From Sinomonas terrae (GTDB taxonomy: Bacteria; Actinomycetota; Actinomycetes; Actinomycetales; Micrococcaceae), in assembly GCF_022539255.1 (NCBI RefSeq), contig NZ_JAKZBV010000001.1, forward strand, positions 3,720,001 to 3,784,000: DNA of 64,000 bases. Reading direction: 5' to 3'. The translations under genes and the position numbers were made by a program. The notes under the pieces are model-generated. The model had not been told where the DNA came from and did no database searches. It saw nothing but the letters and a program-made list of their open reading frames with translations. Positions 8,718-17,716 of the stretch are shown here, piece by piece; position 1 is the stretch's first letter; each line of letters begins with the position of its first letter.

Positions 8718-8794
8718 TGTTGGACAGGTACAAATCCTGAAATGGCGATCGGGTCCGCGGGCGACGGCGGCCTGGTCACCCGAAGCGTTAAACG

Positions 8795-8833
8795 CGAAAG
8801 CACGCGTCTCCGAAGAGGAAACGCGTGCTTTCG
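8795..8833 (-). terminator. Terminator of the cold-shock gene
   Basis: A perfect 13-bp inverted repeat (CGAAAGCACGCGT and its complement) with a 13-nt loop lies 27 nt past the cold-shock stop codon; the minus-strand 3' side continues CGTTTAAC. Confidence 0.75.
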
Positions 8834-8860
8834 AGGAAACCTGAAGTCTCCGAGACGCCG

Positions 8861-9064
8861 TTAGAGCGGGCGAATGTTCGTGGCCTGCGGGCCCTTGGGG
8901 CCACGCTCGGTGTCGAACTCGACCTGCTGGCCCTCCTCGAGCGAGCGGAAGCCCTGGGCGACGATCGCGCTGTAGTGCGCGAACACATCGGGAGCACCGC
9001 CATCGGGAGCGATGAAGCCGAAGCCCTTCTCAGAGTTGAACCATTTGACGGTGCCAGTGGCCAT
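8861..9064 (-). CDS. cspA: CspA-family cold-shock protein
   Basis: 67 residues, full length for the family. RNP1 (KGFGFI) and RNP2 (VFAHY, with Tyr in place of the common Phe) mark the single-stranded nucleic-acid-binding face. It is an RNA chaperone in the cytoplasm. GAAAGTAAG stands about 8 nt before the ATG. The gene stands alone, with its own strong terminator downstream and the terminator of the LGFP-protein gene upstream. Confidence 0.96.
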   Translation of the reverse strand: MATGTVKWFNSEKGFGFIAPDGGAPDVFAHYSAIVAQGFRSLEEGQQVEFDTERGPKGPQATNIRPL

Positions 9065-9116
9065 AGTCAGTCTTACTTTCTGTTTGATTCGGCCGCGGGA
9101 AAGAGCCAGCGGCCAG

Positions 9117-9138
9117 GGAATGCCCCGGAAGGCATTCC
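9117..9138 (-). terminator. Terminator of the metzincin-LGFP gene
   Basis: GGAATGCC-6 nt-GGCATTCC, an 8-bp stem, 18 nt past the stop of the minus-strand gene at 9156. Confidence 0.6.
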
Positions 9139-9155
9139 GACCAGTCTACAGGCGA

Positions 9156-11465
9156 TCAGGATTTGTAGGTAATCGTCGCGGTCCCGTTGCTGTAGACGAT
9201 CTTGCCGCCCTGGAAGTCCTGCTCAGTCCCGGTCGTGGTGGTCCCGGTCGTGGTGGTCCCGGTCGTGATCGCGTAGACCTCGCTCGTCGGGTAGCCGAGC
9301 TTCCCGCTCTCGAAGCCTGTCGACTGCCAGGCCTGACGGGTCGGGCCGTACGACTCGTGGGCGCCCGTGGCCTGCGACCAGACGATCGCCCCACCCTGGT
9401 AGTTCTGGTAGGTGCCGCCGTTCACGAGGCCGGAGACGACCTCGGTGGTCGGGTAGCCGAGCACCCCCGTCTCGAAGCCGGTAGTCGACCACTCCTGCCG
9501 GATCGGGCCGTACGACTCGTGCGTGCCGGCTGTAGGCGAGGAGATGATCGCGCCGTTCTCGTAGTTCTGGTAGGAGCCGCCGTTGATGAGCCCACCGACG
9601 ATGTTGCTCGTCGGGTAGCCGAGCTTCCCGGTCTCGAAGCCCAGCTGCTGCCACTCCTGCCGGATTGAACCATAGGACTCGTGCGTGCCCGCGGTGGGCG
9701 AGGAGATGATCGCGCCGCCCTCATAGTTCTGGTACGAGCCGCCGTTGGTGAGACCTGTCACGACGTTGGTCGTCGGGTAGCCGAGGATTCCGCCCTCGAA
9801 CCCGAGCTGCGACCAGCGCGTCCGCATCGCACCTACGGACTCGTGAGTCCCCGCCGTCGGCGAGGAGATGATGGCGCCGTTCTCGAAGTTCTGGTAGGAA
9901 CCGCCGTTGCGAAGCCCGGTGACCGTCTCGCTCGTGGGGTAGCCGAGCTCCCCGCCCTCGAAGCCGAGCTGCTGCCAGCGCTGCCGGATCACGCCCATGG
10001 ACGAGTGAGCGCCCGTGGCAGGCGACCAGATGATGGCCCCACCCTCATAGTTCTGGTACACGCCGCCGTTGCGGAGGCCCGAGACCTCGTCAGTGGTCGG
10101 GTAGCCGAGGGGGCCGTTCTCGAAGCCGAGGGCGGACCAGCGCGAGCGGATCGCCCCGTGCGAGACCATCGCACCGTTCGCGGGCGTCCAAATGACGGCG
10201 CCGCCCTGATAGTTGCGGTAGTAGCCGCCATTGCGGATCGGCGTGATCGCTCCCGTTGCCGAGCCGAGGCCCCACTGCGCGGCCTTCGCGTCCATCTGCG
10301 GGCCGATGATCGCGGCCATCGCCGTGACGGTGACGGTCGCGGAGGACGAGGAAACCGAATTGACGGTGACCTGAGTTCCGCCGTCCGTCGTGAACGTCTG
10401 CCCTGGCTGCCACGAGAGGTTGTACGAGTAGTAGCCGCTGTAGGGCTGCGTGCTCGGCGGGATGAGCAGCGACTCCGTGGGGTCGATGTCCGTCTTGAGG
10501 ATCTGGATCCCCTGGTTGCCGCCAGTGGCGGTGGGAGCGTCGTAGCCGATGGGGGCCTTGTACTGGAGGTTGTAGATCTCCCCCGTCGCCGGGTCGGTGA
10601 ACTCGAGCGCACGGCTCGCGCCCGTGCCTGCCCACGGCGTGAGCGTGTACGTCCTCGCGGTACCCGCCGTCCCGGCGTCCTGGACCTCGTTGCCGTTGCC
10701 GAAGCCGCCGAACTGGAACAGGACCGAGTCGAGGTAGGGCCAGCTGTACTGGGAAATCCCCATGATGCTGTTGTTGTCGCCGTACTCGCGGGACGAGCAC
10801 GCGGAGTCCGCGAACGCGCTGCCCACGATCTGCGAGTCCATCGCGCCGTCGGTGCACTGCAGGATATTAGAGTGGCCGAGGCCCTGGATGTGGCCAAGCT
10901 CGTGGGTCATGACAGGGCCGGTGAAGCTCGACTGCTGCGCGACGAGGACGCGCCCGCCTTCACTTCCGGGCGTGCCCGTCTCCCACGTCACGCCGAGGGC
11001 ACCCGAGACGCCGCTCACGGAGATATTGGCGCCCGGAATCATCATCATGAGGACTTTGTCGGGCCCGTCGGTCCACTTAAGGTTGCTGGCGACGGCATTC
11101 ATGATGGTCGAGAAATCCGCGGTCGAGGCATAGTTGATCGAGGTGCTCTGAACGGAGCCCGCCTGAACAAGGGAAATGTGCCCTGCGGAAATGGTCTGCC
11201 AGTAGCTGTTGGCCGACTGGAAAGAATTCTGCAGAGCGGTGGTGTCATAGGTGGCCGTCGGATGATCGGTCGTCTTGACTGTGACAAGCGTCACCGAAAT
11301 CTGGGCTGTTCGCTGCGGATAGGAAAGTGCCGGCTGGACCGCGGCGGGCTCGGCTCCCGGGGAAGCGATGGCCGACGTCGTCGGGGCCGCCGCGAGGAAG
11401 ACGGCGCCAAGCGCCGAGACAACCGCTTTGCGACTCCGATTTGCCCTGTCTACCCGCTTGGCCAT
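9156..11465 (-). CDS. Secreted metzincin-like protein with C-terminal LGFP repeats
   Basis: 769 residues from ATG 11465, which follows GAGAGGA; the longer frame to 11549 has no ribosome site. A basic N-terminus and hydrophobic run (about residues 14-34) form a Sec signal peptide. A zinc-protease site HELGHIQGLGH near residue 190 has the full HExxHxxGxxH metzincin pattern, and SIMG downstream may be the Met-turn. After a linker come about seven LGFP-type units of about 53 residues (residues 405-740), six with LGYPT, expected to bind cell-envelope glycans. A short Gly-Thr linker made by a DNA tandem repeat (about 9227-9262) splits the last unit. Likely a cell-wall-attached or secreted hydrolase. 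Confidence 0.85.
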   Translation of the reverse strand: MAKRVDRANRSRKAVVSALGAVFLAAAPTTSAIASPGAEPAAVQPALSYPQRTAQISVTLVTVKTTDHPTATYDTTALQNSFQSANSYWQTISAGHISLVQAGSVQSTSINYASTADFSTIMNAVASNLKWTDGPDKVLMMMIPGANISVSGVSGALGVTWETGTPGSEGGRVLVAQQSSFTGPVMTHELGHIQGLGHSNILQCTDGAMDSQIVGSAFADSACSSREYGDNNSIMGISQYSWPYLDSVLFQFGGFGNGNEVQDAGTAGTARTYTLTPWAGTGASRALEFTDPATGEIYNLQYKAPIGYDAPTATGGNQGIQILKTDIDPTESLLIPPSTQPYSGYYSYNLSWQPGQTFTTDGGTQVTVNSVSSSSATVTVTAMAAIIGPQMDAKAAQWGLGSATGAITPIRNGGYYRNYQGGAVIWTPANGAMVSHGAIRSRWSALGFENGPLGYPTTDEVSGLRNGGVYQNYEGGAIIWSPATGAHSSMGVIRQRWQQLGFEGGELGYPTSETVTGLRNGGSYQNFENGAIISSPTAGTHESVGAMRTRWSQLGFEGGILGYPTTNVVTGLTNGGSYQNYEGGAIISSPTAGTHESYGSIRQEWQQLGFETGKLGYPTSNIVGGLINGGSYQNYENGAIISSPTAGTHESYGPIRQEWSTTGFETGVLGYPTTEVVSGLVNGGTYQNYQGGAIVWSQATGAHESYGPTRQAWQSTGFESGKLGYPTSEVYAITTGTTTTGTTTTGTEQDFQGGKIVYSNGTATITYKS

Positions 11466-11655
11466 GCCAGTCCTCTCCCCTTGACGCAAGTCAGCGCCAA
11501 TATTACTGGTATATGACAAGCCAAAGAAACCCTCTTTTCGGAGGGTCACGCTTCGAGACTAAAGAGGTCAACGTATACCTCGAGCCAGCGTCCACCACTA
11601 ATCTATGTGTCACGGTTCACTTGGACCGTGAACGCCACGCTGCGGAAGGGACCAC

Positions 11656-13610
11656 GTGCCGGATATTGCGGGCGGCGAAGAGGAGACCCGGAAGCGCGTC
11701 CTGACGGCATTGGACCGGGACCCGGAACTGGGGCGCGAAAGTCCCGACCGTGAGGAATTCGAGCGCCGATTCGAGCTTCATTTCCCGGACCTCGAGCAGC
11801 TCTTTCGCTCGCTTTACGGCTCTCGCGACGACTGGCTCGAACACCTCACTGCGCTCGTCCTCGAGTGCGCGAGGTCGTGGGAGCAACGGCCGGCCGAGCT
11901 CAAAGCCCTGGACGCCCGGCGCGAGGCGGAGCCGGATTGGTTCCAGTCACGCCAGATGCTGGGTGCCGTCTGCTACGTGGACCGGTATGCGGGGAATCTC
12001 GAAGGACTCCGCGAGCGCATCCCCTACTTCCAAGAGCTCGGCCTCACGTACCTGCACCTCATGCCGCTGTTCCTCGCTCCCGAGCCGAACTCGGACGGCG
12101 GCTACGCCGTCTCGAGCTACCGTCAGGTCAATCCGCGTCTGGGCACGATGCAGGAGCTTCGTGACGTCGCGGCGGAACTCCGGGAGCGCGGCATCAGCCT
12201 CGTCGTGGACTTCATCTTCAATCACACCTCGAACGAGCATGAATGGGCCAGACGAGCGGCCGCGGGCGAGCCCGAGTTCGAGGACTACTACTGGATCTTC
12301 CCGGACCGAACCATGCCCGACGCCTACGAGCGCACAGTCCGGGAGATCTTCCCCGACGACCACCCGGATCGTTCGTGCAGCTTCCCGACGGACGCTGGGT
12401 GTGGGCCACGTTCCACACCTTCCAATGGGACCTCAACTACTCGAACCCAGCGGTCTTCCGGGCCATGGCGGCCGAGATGCTGTTCCTCGCGAACCAAGGC
12501 GTGGAGATCCTCCGCATGGATGCCGTCGCGTTCATCTGGAAGCAGCTCGGGACCGCCTGTGAGAGCCTGCCCCAAGCGCACGAGCTCCTCCGGGCGTTCA
12601 ACGCCGTGTGCCGCCTCGCCGCGCCGTCGCTCCTTTTCAAGTCGGAGGCGATCGTCCACCCCGACGAGGTGGTGCAGTACATCGACCCCGCCGAATGCCA
12701 GCTCTCGTACAACCCGCTTGAGATGGCCCTCACATGGGAGGCGCTCGCGACCCGTGACGCGCGGCTCCTCTCCCAGGCGCTCGAACGCCGCCATAACCTC
12801 CCGCCCGGCACGGCGTGGGTCAACTACGTCCGGAGCCACGACGACATCGGCTGGACGTTCGCTGACGAGGACGCCGCGGAGTTCGGGATCAACGGCTTCG
12901 ACCACCGCCGCTTCCTCAACGCCTTCTACGTGAACCGCTTCCCGGGGAGCTTCGCCCGGGGCGTCGCCTTCCAGGACAACCCCCGCACGGGCGACTGCCG
13001 CATCTCCGGCACGACGGCATCGCTCTGCGGCCTCGAAGACGGCTCACCCGAGGCCGTCCGGCGCATCCTCCTCGTCCACTCGATCGCCATGAGCACCGGC
13101 GGCATCCCGCTCCTCTACCTCGGCGATGAGGTAGGGCAGCTCAACGACTACTCCTACAGTCAGGAGCGCGGACACGAGGCGGACAGCCGCTGGGTCCACC
13201 GCCCGCACTTTCCCGTGGAGCGCTACGCGCACCGCAACGATCCTTCGGCGCCCGAGGGCGCCGTCTACGCAGGAATCCGGAGGATGCTCGAAGTACGGGG
13301 GCAGACGCCGGAGTTCGCAGGCAACCGCCTCATCGACTTCCACACGCACAACCCCCACGTCCTCGGCTACCAGCGGCCCGGCGAGGCGAGCACCGTCGTC
13401 GTCCTCGCGAACTTCGACGACGCGCCCCAGCACGTCGCCGCGGCGACGCTGTCGGGGCTCGGGGGCGACGCCGTCGACCTCTTCACTGTCGACCTCTTCA
13501 CTGTCGACCTCGTCACTGGGGCCCCGGTGCCGCTCGGCGAGGGGCTCACGCTCGGGGCGCAGTCCTTCGTGTGGCTCAGGGCCGGGCGCGCACAGAACGG
13601 GCAAGCATAG
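11656..13610 (+). pseudogene. Amylosucrase-type GH13 enzyme with a one-base frameshift
   Basis: Two frames together give a full amylosucrase (about 651 residues; family 630-650), a GH13 enzyme that makes alpha-glucan from sucrose. The first part (GTG 11656, GGAAGGG before it) runs through DGGYAVSSYR and FNHTSNEHEW to IFPDDHP; the second resumes with PGSFVQLPDG, then carries the nucleophile in LRMDA, the acid/base Glu in FKSEAI and RSHDDIGW. The break is at 12365-12368, where CCGGA stands for an expected CCGGGA: one G is missing. A sequencing error or a true mutation are both possible. A 17-18 bp repeat (VDLFT twice, then VDLVT) is present near 13480. Confidence 0.88.
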
Positions 13611-13612
13611 AA

Positions 13613-13641
13613 CGGCCGCGGCGCCCTGAGCGCCGCGGCCG
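13613..13641. terminator. Bidirectional terminator between amylosucrase and SPW genes
   Basis: A perfect 12-bp GC stem (CGGCCGCGGCGC) with a 5-nt loop sits 2 nt after the amylosucrase stop and 19 nt beyond the stop of the convergent gene. Confidence 0.85.
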
Positions 13642-13660
13642 GATTGAGTGGACTTTCTTG

Positions 13661-14017
13661 TCAGTGCGACGGCATCATCCTGTGATGCGTGTCGATAGCG
13701 GGCTTGATCGCCGCAGCCGTGACGCCGGCCGCGATGATCCCTGCGATCCATGAAGTCCATGCTGCACCCGTGTGGTCGTAGTAGGCGCCCATCCACGGGG
13801 AGATAAACAACAGGATTCCCAAGGCGCACTGTGCATACTCGAGCCACGGAGTGCCGGGCATGGACAGATTGAGAACCGCCGCAACGATCAGCAGGATGCC
13901 GAATACGAGCATGAGGGACCTTGACGAGCCAGTCTGGTTGGTCCAGAAGACCGCCAGCGCGGCGTACAGGCCGCAGACTCCTGCTACGTAGTCCTCCCAA
14001 CGGGTCCACTTTGTCAT
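13661..14017 (-). CDS. SPW-repeat membrane protein
   Basis: 118 residues with four hydrophobic segments. FISPWMGAYYDHTGAAWTSW carries the SPW motif of the SPW-repeat family (an integral membrane family of unknown function); the first copy is degenerate (AVFWTNQ). GGGAGGAG lies about 7 nt before ATG 14017. Family identity is clear; no enzymatic role is known. Confidence 0.85.
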   Translation of the reverse strand: MTKWTRWEDYVAGVCGLYAALAVFWTNQTGSSRSLMLVFGILLIVAAVLNLSMPGTPWLEYAQCALGILLFISPWMGAYYDHTGAAWTSWIAGIIAAGVTAAAIKPAIDTHHRMMPSH

Positions 14018-14201
14018 TTGGTTACTCCTCCCAACAACTTGCTCCTCCGGCTTCCCGAAGGAGCCGGTCAGTGGTTGGTGGTCGGTGCTTCCGCGCCGGC
14101 GCGCCTAGGCCGCTGGCCATTTCAAGTACACGACTCTCCGACCCATGCTGTAAAGGGCACATAAGGTAACGGACTGGGCATCATTTTTCGGGCCTCGAAC
14201 T

Positions 14202-15038
14202 TCAGGCCTCGAACTTCGTTTCGACGTCCGAGTTCGTCACGCTGGCCACGACGCCCCGGGCCACGTCCGCGAGCTTCTCGTTGCGCGCGTTGCTCGCCCG
14301 CTTGAGGATCTCGAACGCGTCCTCGGGCGAACACCGGTTCTGGCCCATGACCACGCCGATGGCGATGTCGATCACCGTGCGGTTCTTCATGGCGGCCGCG
14401 CGGTGCTCGGCAAGCTCCTGCTGGTGCGCATACCGCGCTGCGAGCCGCAGGGCCCAGGACACCCCGCGCCGGCAGCGTCCGACGGCGCCGAGGAGCGCAT
14501 GCGAGTCGGGCTCCGCCTCTGCGCCGAGGAGGACGAGCGCCGCCTGGGCCTCGTCCTCAAGCGGAACGGGGAGGGCCATCAGCAGCTGATCGCTTGCGAG
14601 CTTGTGGGTCTCGGCGCTCGAGGTGCTCGCAACATTCGAAGTGGCATGGCCGGGATCCCCTGCGTGGTCCGGTCCGATGACGGAGACGGACTCCGTGAGC
14701 ACGGACCGAAGCGGGCTCGATTCTCGGGCCAGCCAAGAATGCATCACGCGCTCCGTGGACTTGTCGCTCGCCGCGACGAGCACCGGACGACGACGCCGCT
14801 GCACCGCAATCCCGCACGCCACCGCGTGCTCGGCCAGCGAGTCCGACGCCCATTGGGCCAAGCCGTAGGCGACGTCCTCCAGGCTTCTGTGCTCGAGCAG
14901 CAGCCGGTGCAGTTCTGAGTACTCCAGTTCGGAGTACTCCAGTTCTGGGTGCCCCAGTTCTGGGCGCTCCAAGTCAAGATCGTCGTTCCGAGCCTCCGCC
15001 CCGGGCTGCCGGCGGTTCGTAGGGCTCGTTGACTCCAT
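14202..15038 (-). CDS. GAF-ANTAR RNA-binding response regulator
   Basis: 278 residues. The C-terminal 60 residues form an ANTAR domain (RTVIDIAIGVVMGQNRCSPE, then AFEILKRASNARN), which binds paired hairpins in nascent mRNA to prevent termination. Upstream is a weak GAF-like sensor region. An acidic N-terminal stretch repeats Glu-Leu pairs (PELEYSELEYSEL), encoded by an imperfect 15-bp DNA tandem repeat at 14910-14970. The start at 15038 is supported by a SigB-type promoter ending 9 nt upstream and no ribosome site, suggesting a leaderless stress-induced transcript. Confidence 0.87.
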   Translation of the reverse strand: MESTSPTNRRQPGAEARNDDLDLERPELGHPELEYSELEYSELHRLLLEHRSLEDVAYGLAQWASDSLAEHAVACGIAVQRRRRPVLVAASDKSTERVMHSWLARESSPLRSVLTESVSVIGPDHAGDPGHATSNVASTSSAETHKLASDQLLMALPVPLEDEAQAALVLLGAEAEPDSHALLGAVGRCRRGVSWALRLAARYAHQQELAEHRAAAMKNRTVIDIAIGVVMGQNRCSPEDAFEILKRASNARNEKLADVARGVVASVTNSDVETKFEA

Positions 15039-15047
15039 GCCTAGGGT

Positions 15048-15073
15048 GTACCCGAAAAAAGAGCATGCTAAGC
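15048..15073 (-). promoter_or_regulatory. SigB-type promoter of the ANTAR gene
   Basis: GCTT (15073-15070), 16 bp, GGGTAC (15053-15048) on the minus strand, an exact fit to GNNT-N16-GGGTAC. It lies in the 41-bp gap after the decarboxylase gene and ends 9 nt before the ATG. Confidence 0.7.
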
Positions 15074-15079
15074 ACGGGT

Positions 15080-16579
15080 TTAGATCCGGGGCGCCCTCTG
15101 GTCCGCCCAAGGCAGGCGCGTGTGGGCGACGACGCGGATTTTCTGCACCGAGGGGTCCTGGGCCCCCGGGACTACCATCCCCGCCTCGACCCCGCTGCGG
15201 AGGTAGTCGACGACTGCCTCGTTGATGTTCTCCCCCGGCACGACGATCGGGATTCCCGGCGGGTAGGGCGTGAGCTGCTCGGCGGCGATCCGGCCCACGG
15301 CGTCCTTCGCGTCGACGAGCTCGGCCTCCGCGAAGAACGCCTCACGCGGGGGCATCGCGGGCTCGAGCTCGAGCTCCTCAGGGGTCGGGAAGTCGACCGG
15401 CTTGGGGCGCGGGAGATTCGGTGCCGCCTCGGCCAGTCGCTTGAGGGAGCTGAGGAGGCGGTCCGCCGTCTCAGGCGTGTCCGCGAGCGAGAGCGCGGCC
15501 TGGATGTGGTCGTGGTCGAAGAGGCTCAGGTCGAGGCCCTCGTGCTCACGCAGCCAGTCCCCCGCGTCGTAGCCGCTCACGTCGAGGCCGGAGACGTCCA
15601 TGAGGACCTGGAGCCGGTCAAGATCATGCGAGGACTCCGCGCCGAGCAGCTCGTCGTCGAGCACGTGGAAGCCGGGCAGCGCGTCGATCTCGCGCCGGAG
15701 GTTCCGGGCGACGTCGAGGGCATCCCCCAGCACTCGGTGTCCCTCGCTGACCATGTGGCGGCGCCACCCGTCGATCGCCGAGAGGATGAGCACGTTCGTG
15801 CTCGTGGTGCCGAGGAGGTCGGCGCACGAGGACAGCCGGTAGCTGTCCACAAGATCGCCCTGCAGATGGAAGACCGATCCCTGCTCGAAGCCAGCGCCCA
15901 TCTTGTGGACGCTCACGACGCACACGTCTGCGCCGGCGTTCATGGCCCACGTCGGGAGATCCTCGTGGAACGGAAGGTGAGCGCCCCATGCCTCGTCGAC
16001 GATGAGCGGCTTGCCGTGGCGGTGGCAGACCTCCGCGATGCCGGCGATGTCCGCGCATGTGCCGTACGGCGTCGGACTCACGATAAGGCACCCCGCGGCG
16101 CGCGGGTAGCGGGCGAAGCCTTCGTCGACTGCCTCGGGCGACGGCGGGTGCGCGATGTGCCGCTGCGGGTCCCACGACGGCGAGACCCAACGGGGCATGA
16201 GGCCCGCGAACACGAGGCCGGCGACGACGGACTTGTGCACATCCCGTGCGACGAGGAGCTGCCCCTTCCCTCCCGCGACGGCGAGCATCGCGGCCTTCAC
16301 CGAGAGGGAGCTGCCGCACGTGGAGAAGAATGCCTGGTCCGCGCCCACGGCCTCTGCCATGAGCTCCTCCGCCTGCTTCAGGATCCCGTTGGACGACTTG
16401 CGATCGTCGAGGCCTCCCGTCATGAGGACGTCAGAGCGGAAGGCGTCCATCCCGATGGCGTGAAGGGTCTCCTCGTCCACACCCCGGCCCTCACGGTGGC
16501 CCGGGGGCGTGAAGCCGTAGTGATCAGACTTCTTGTAGTCCTCGAGTGCCGCAAGAATAGGGGCTTCGCTCTGGTCCAT
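15080..16579 (-). CDS. Orn/Lys/Arg decarboxylase-type PLP enzyme
   Basis: 499 residues. The N-terminal domain has fold-I PLP features: HREGRGVD, STCGSSLSVKAAM, DEAWGAHLPFH and the Schiff-base lysine in SVHKMGAGF. The C-terminal part (ELTPYPPGIPIVVPGE-like LTPYPPGIPIVVPGE) is the Orn/Lys/Arg decarboxylase C-domain. The length suits the short form lacking the N-terminal wing domain. It probably decarboxylates arginine, lysine or ornithine to a polyamine precursor; substrate not determinable. ATG 16579 is preferred over TTG 16600 and lies 18 nt after the upstream stop. Confidence 0.88.
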   Translation of the reverse strand: MDQSEAPILAALEDYKKSDHYGFTPPGHREGRGVDEETLHAIGMDAFRSDVLMTGGLDDRKSSNGILKQAEELMAEAVGADQAFFSTCGSSLSVKAAMLAVAGGKGQLLVARDVHKSVVAGLVFAGLMPRWVSPSWDPQRHIAHPPSPEAVDEGFARYPRAAGCLIVSPTPYGTCADIAGIAEVCHRHGKPLIVDEAWGAHLPFHEDLPTWAMNAGADVCVVSVHKMGAGFEQGSVFHLQGDLVDSYRLSSCADLLGTTSTNVLILSAIDGWRRHMVSEGHRVLGDALDVARNLRREIDALPGFHVLDDELLGAESSHDLDRLQVLMDVSGLDVSGYDAGDWLREHEGLDLSLFDHDHIQAALSLADTPETADRLLSSLKRLAEAAPNLPRPKPVDFPTPEELELEPAMPPREAFFAEAELVDAKDAVGRIAAEQLTPYPPGIPIVVPGENINEAVVDYLRSGVEAGMVVPGAQDPSVQKIRVVAHTRLPWADQRAPRI

Positions 16580-16596
16580 TCGGCTCTCTTTCTGGA

Positions 16597-17235
16597 TCAA
16601 TCGTCTTGGGGACTTTCCTTGGCCTCCACGATCACGTCGCCGTGGGGTTGGTCTGGAGCGGGCTGATCCGGTCCGTGGGAGATATCCTCCGGTTCCGGCA
16701 GGAGGGCCGGTTCAGGGGTGCGAACGACGACGGCGGGCACGGCGAGGAACATGACGACGCACAGCGCGGCGAGGGCGCCCGCGACGATCCAGGACTCGAT
16801 CCGGCCGAGGACGACGTCGAAGATGAGTGCTGCCGTGCCGACGATGAGCAGGGCCGCGAGTCCGAGGCCGACCTTGGCTGCCCACGCACCGCTCGTCACG
16901 AGACGGTTCTTCACCTGGCGCCGGAACAGGCGGCGATGGACCGCGAGCGGCATGAGCACAACTGAGAGCGCCGTCGCCGCGATGATGACGAGCGCGAGGT
17001 ACAGGGTTTTCTCGTAGGGGTCGAGGACACTGAAGCGGTTCTGGAACGGGAGGGTCAGGAGGAAGCCGGCGATGAGCTGGAGGCCGGTCTGGAGGATCCG
17101 GAGCTCCTGCAGGATCTCTGCCCAGTTCCGGTCGAGCTTCTCGGCATACGTCTCACGGCGGTGGTAGAGCGCGTAGCGCACGCCGTTCCGATCGACTTCG
17201 CCCTGTCCGTCCGGATCAGTGATATCGGATGACAT
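16597..17235 (-). CDS. DUF6328-type membrane protein
   Basis: 212 residues. A charged N-terminus with ELRILQTGLQLIAGFLLTLP, the hallmark of DUF6328, is followed by three more hydrophobic segments and a Pro/Asp-rich tail. GGAG lies 6 nt before ATG 17235; the open frame upstream lacks a ribosome site. It may be cotranscribed with the decarboxylase 18 bp downstream. Function of the family is unknown. Confidence 0.8.
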   Translation of the reverse strand: MSSDITDPDGQGEVDRNGVRYALYHRRETYAEKLDRNWAEILQELRILQTGLQLIAGFLLTLPFQNRFSVLDPYEKTLYLALVIIAATALSVVLMPLAVHRRLFRRQVKNRLVTSGAWAAKVGLGLAALLIVGTAALIFDVVLGRIESWIVAGALAALCVVMFLAVPAVVVRTPEPALLPEPEDISHGPDQPAPDQPHGDVIVEAKESPQDD

Positions 17236-17343
17236 CGATAGCTCCGCCGCTCCTTCCATACTGGCTGGCCGCACTGGCTCGCGGCGCTGGCTGGCGAACG
17301 ACTGGATCGGAACGGATGAAACTGACCAGCCCAATCGGACCGA

Positions 17344-17368
17344 CCGCCGGCGGCTGAGCCGCCAGCGG
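17344..17368 (-). terminator. Hairpin after the Pro/Gly-rich small gene
   Basis: CCGCTGGCGGC-TCA-GCCGCCGGCGG on the minus strand, an 11-bp stem with one mismatch and a 3-nt loop, 17 nt past the stop at 17385. A second short inverted repeat (GTCCGG-5-CCGGAC) sits at 17391-17407. Confidence 0.5.
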
Positions 17369-17384
17369 TACGGTGCGATTCCTT

Positions 17385-17597
17385 TCAGTCGTCCGGTATA
17401 GCCGGACCACCTGGGCCGAACGGATCCGGGGGTCCCCCCGGTCCCGGGAACGGCTGGTTGGGGTCAGGTGGCCCATCAGGTCCGCGGCCAGGTTCCGGCT
17501 GCTCCGGAGGCAACCCCGGAACGGGGTCAGGCGACGGTTCTGGTCGCTCCTCCGGTGGAAGCGTGGTCTCGGACGTCACAGTCATGACTGCGAACAT
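17385..17597 (-). CDS. Small Pro/Gly-rich protein
   Basis: 70 residues beginning at ATG 17597 with GAGGAGG just upstream. About half the residues are Pro, Gly or acidic, with no predicted fold or transmembrane segment. No family recognised. The good ribosome site and downstream hairpin support a real gene, but a chance open frame in GC-rich DNA cannot be excluded. Confidence 0.45.
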   Translation of the reverse strand: MFAVMTVTSETTLPPEERPEPSPDPVPGLPPEQPEPGRGPDGPPDPNQPFPGPGGPPDPFGPGGPAIPDD

Positions 17598-17716
17598 GGT
17601 CCTCCTCACGGCGTCTCGGTTACTCGGACATCAGGTTCTTTCCCGTTTCGGCGGCCGCTACACCATACGGTAACGCCCCTCCGGTCACTGCGAAATGGAG
17701 GAAAGCACCGGGCCCG

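Noticed and set aside
11611..11633. Inverted repeat GTTCAC-7-GTGAAC as an operator of the amylosucrase gene
   Set aside because: Only 6-bp arms and no regulator gene nearby; noted but too weak to call.
12360..12372. Programmed ribosomal frameshift in the amylosucrase
   Set aside because: No slippery heptamer or downstream pseudoknot is evident, and the family is normally encoded in one frame.
15124..16600. TTG start at 16600 for the PLP decarboxylase
   Set aside because: ATG 16579 has a better ribosome site and avoids overlap with the upstream stop.
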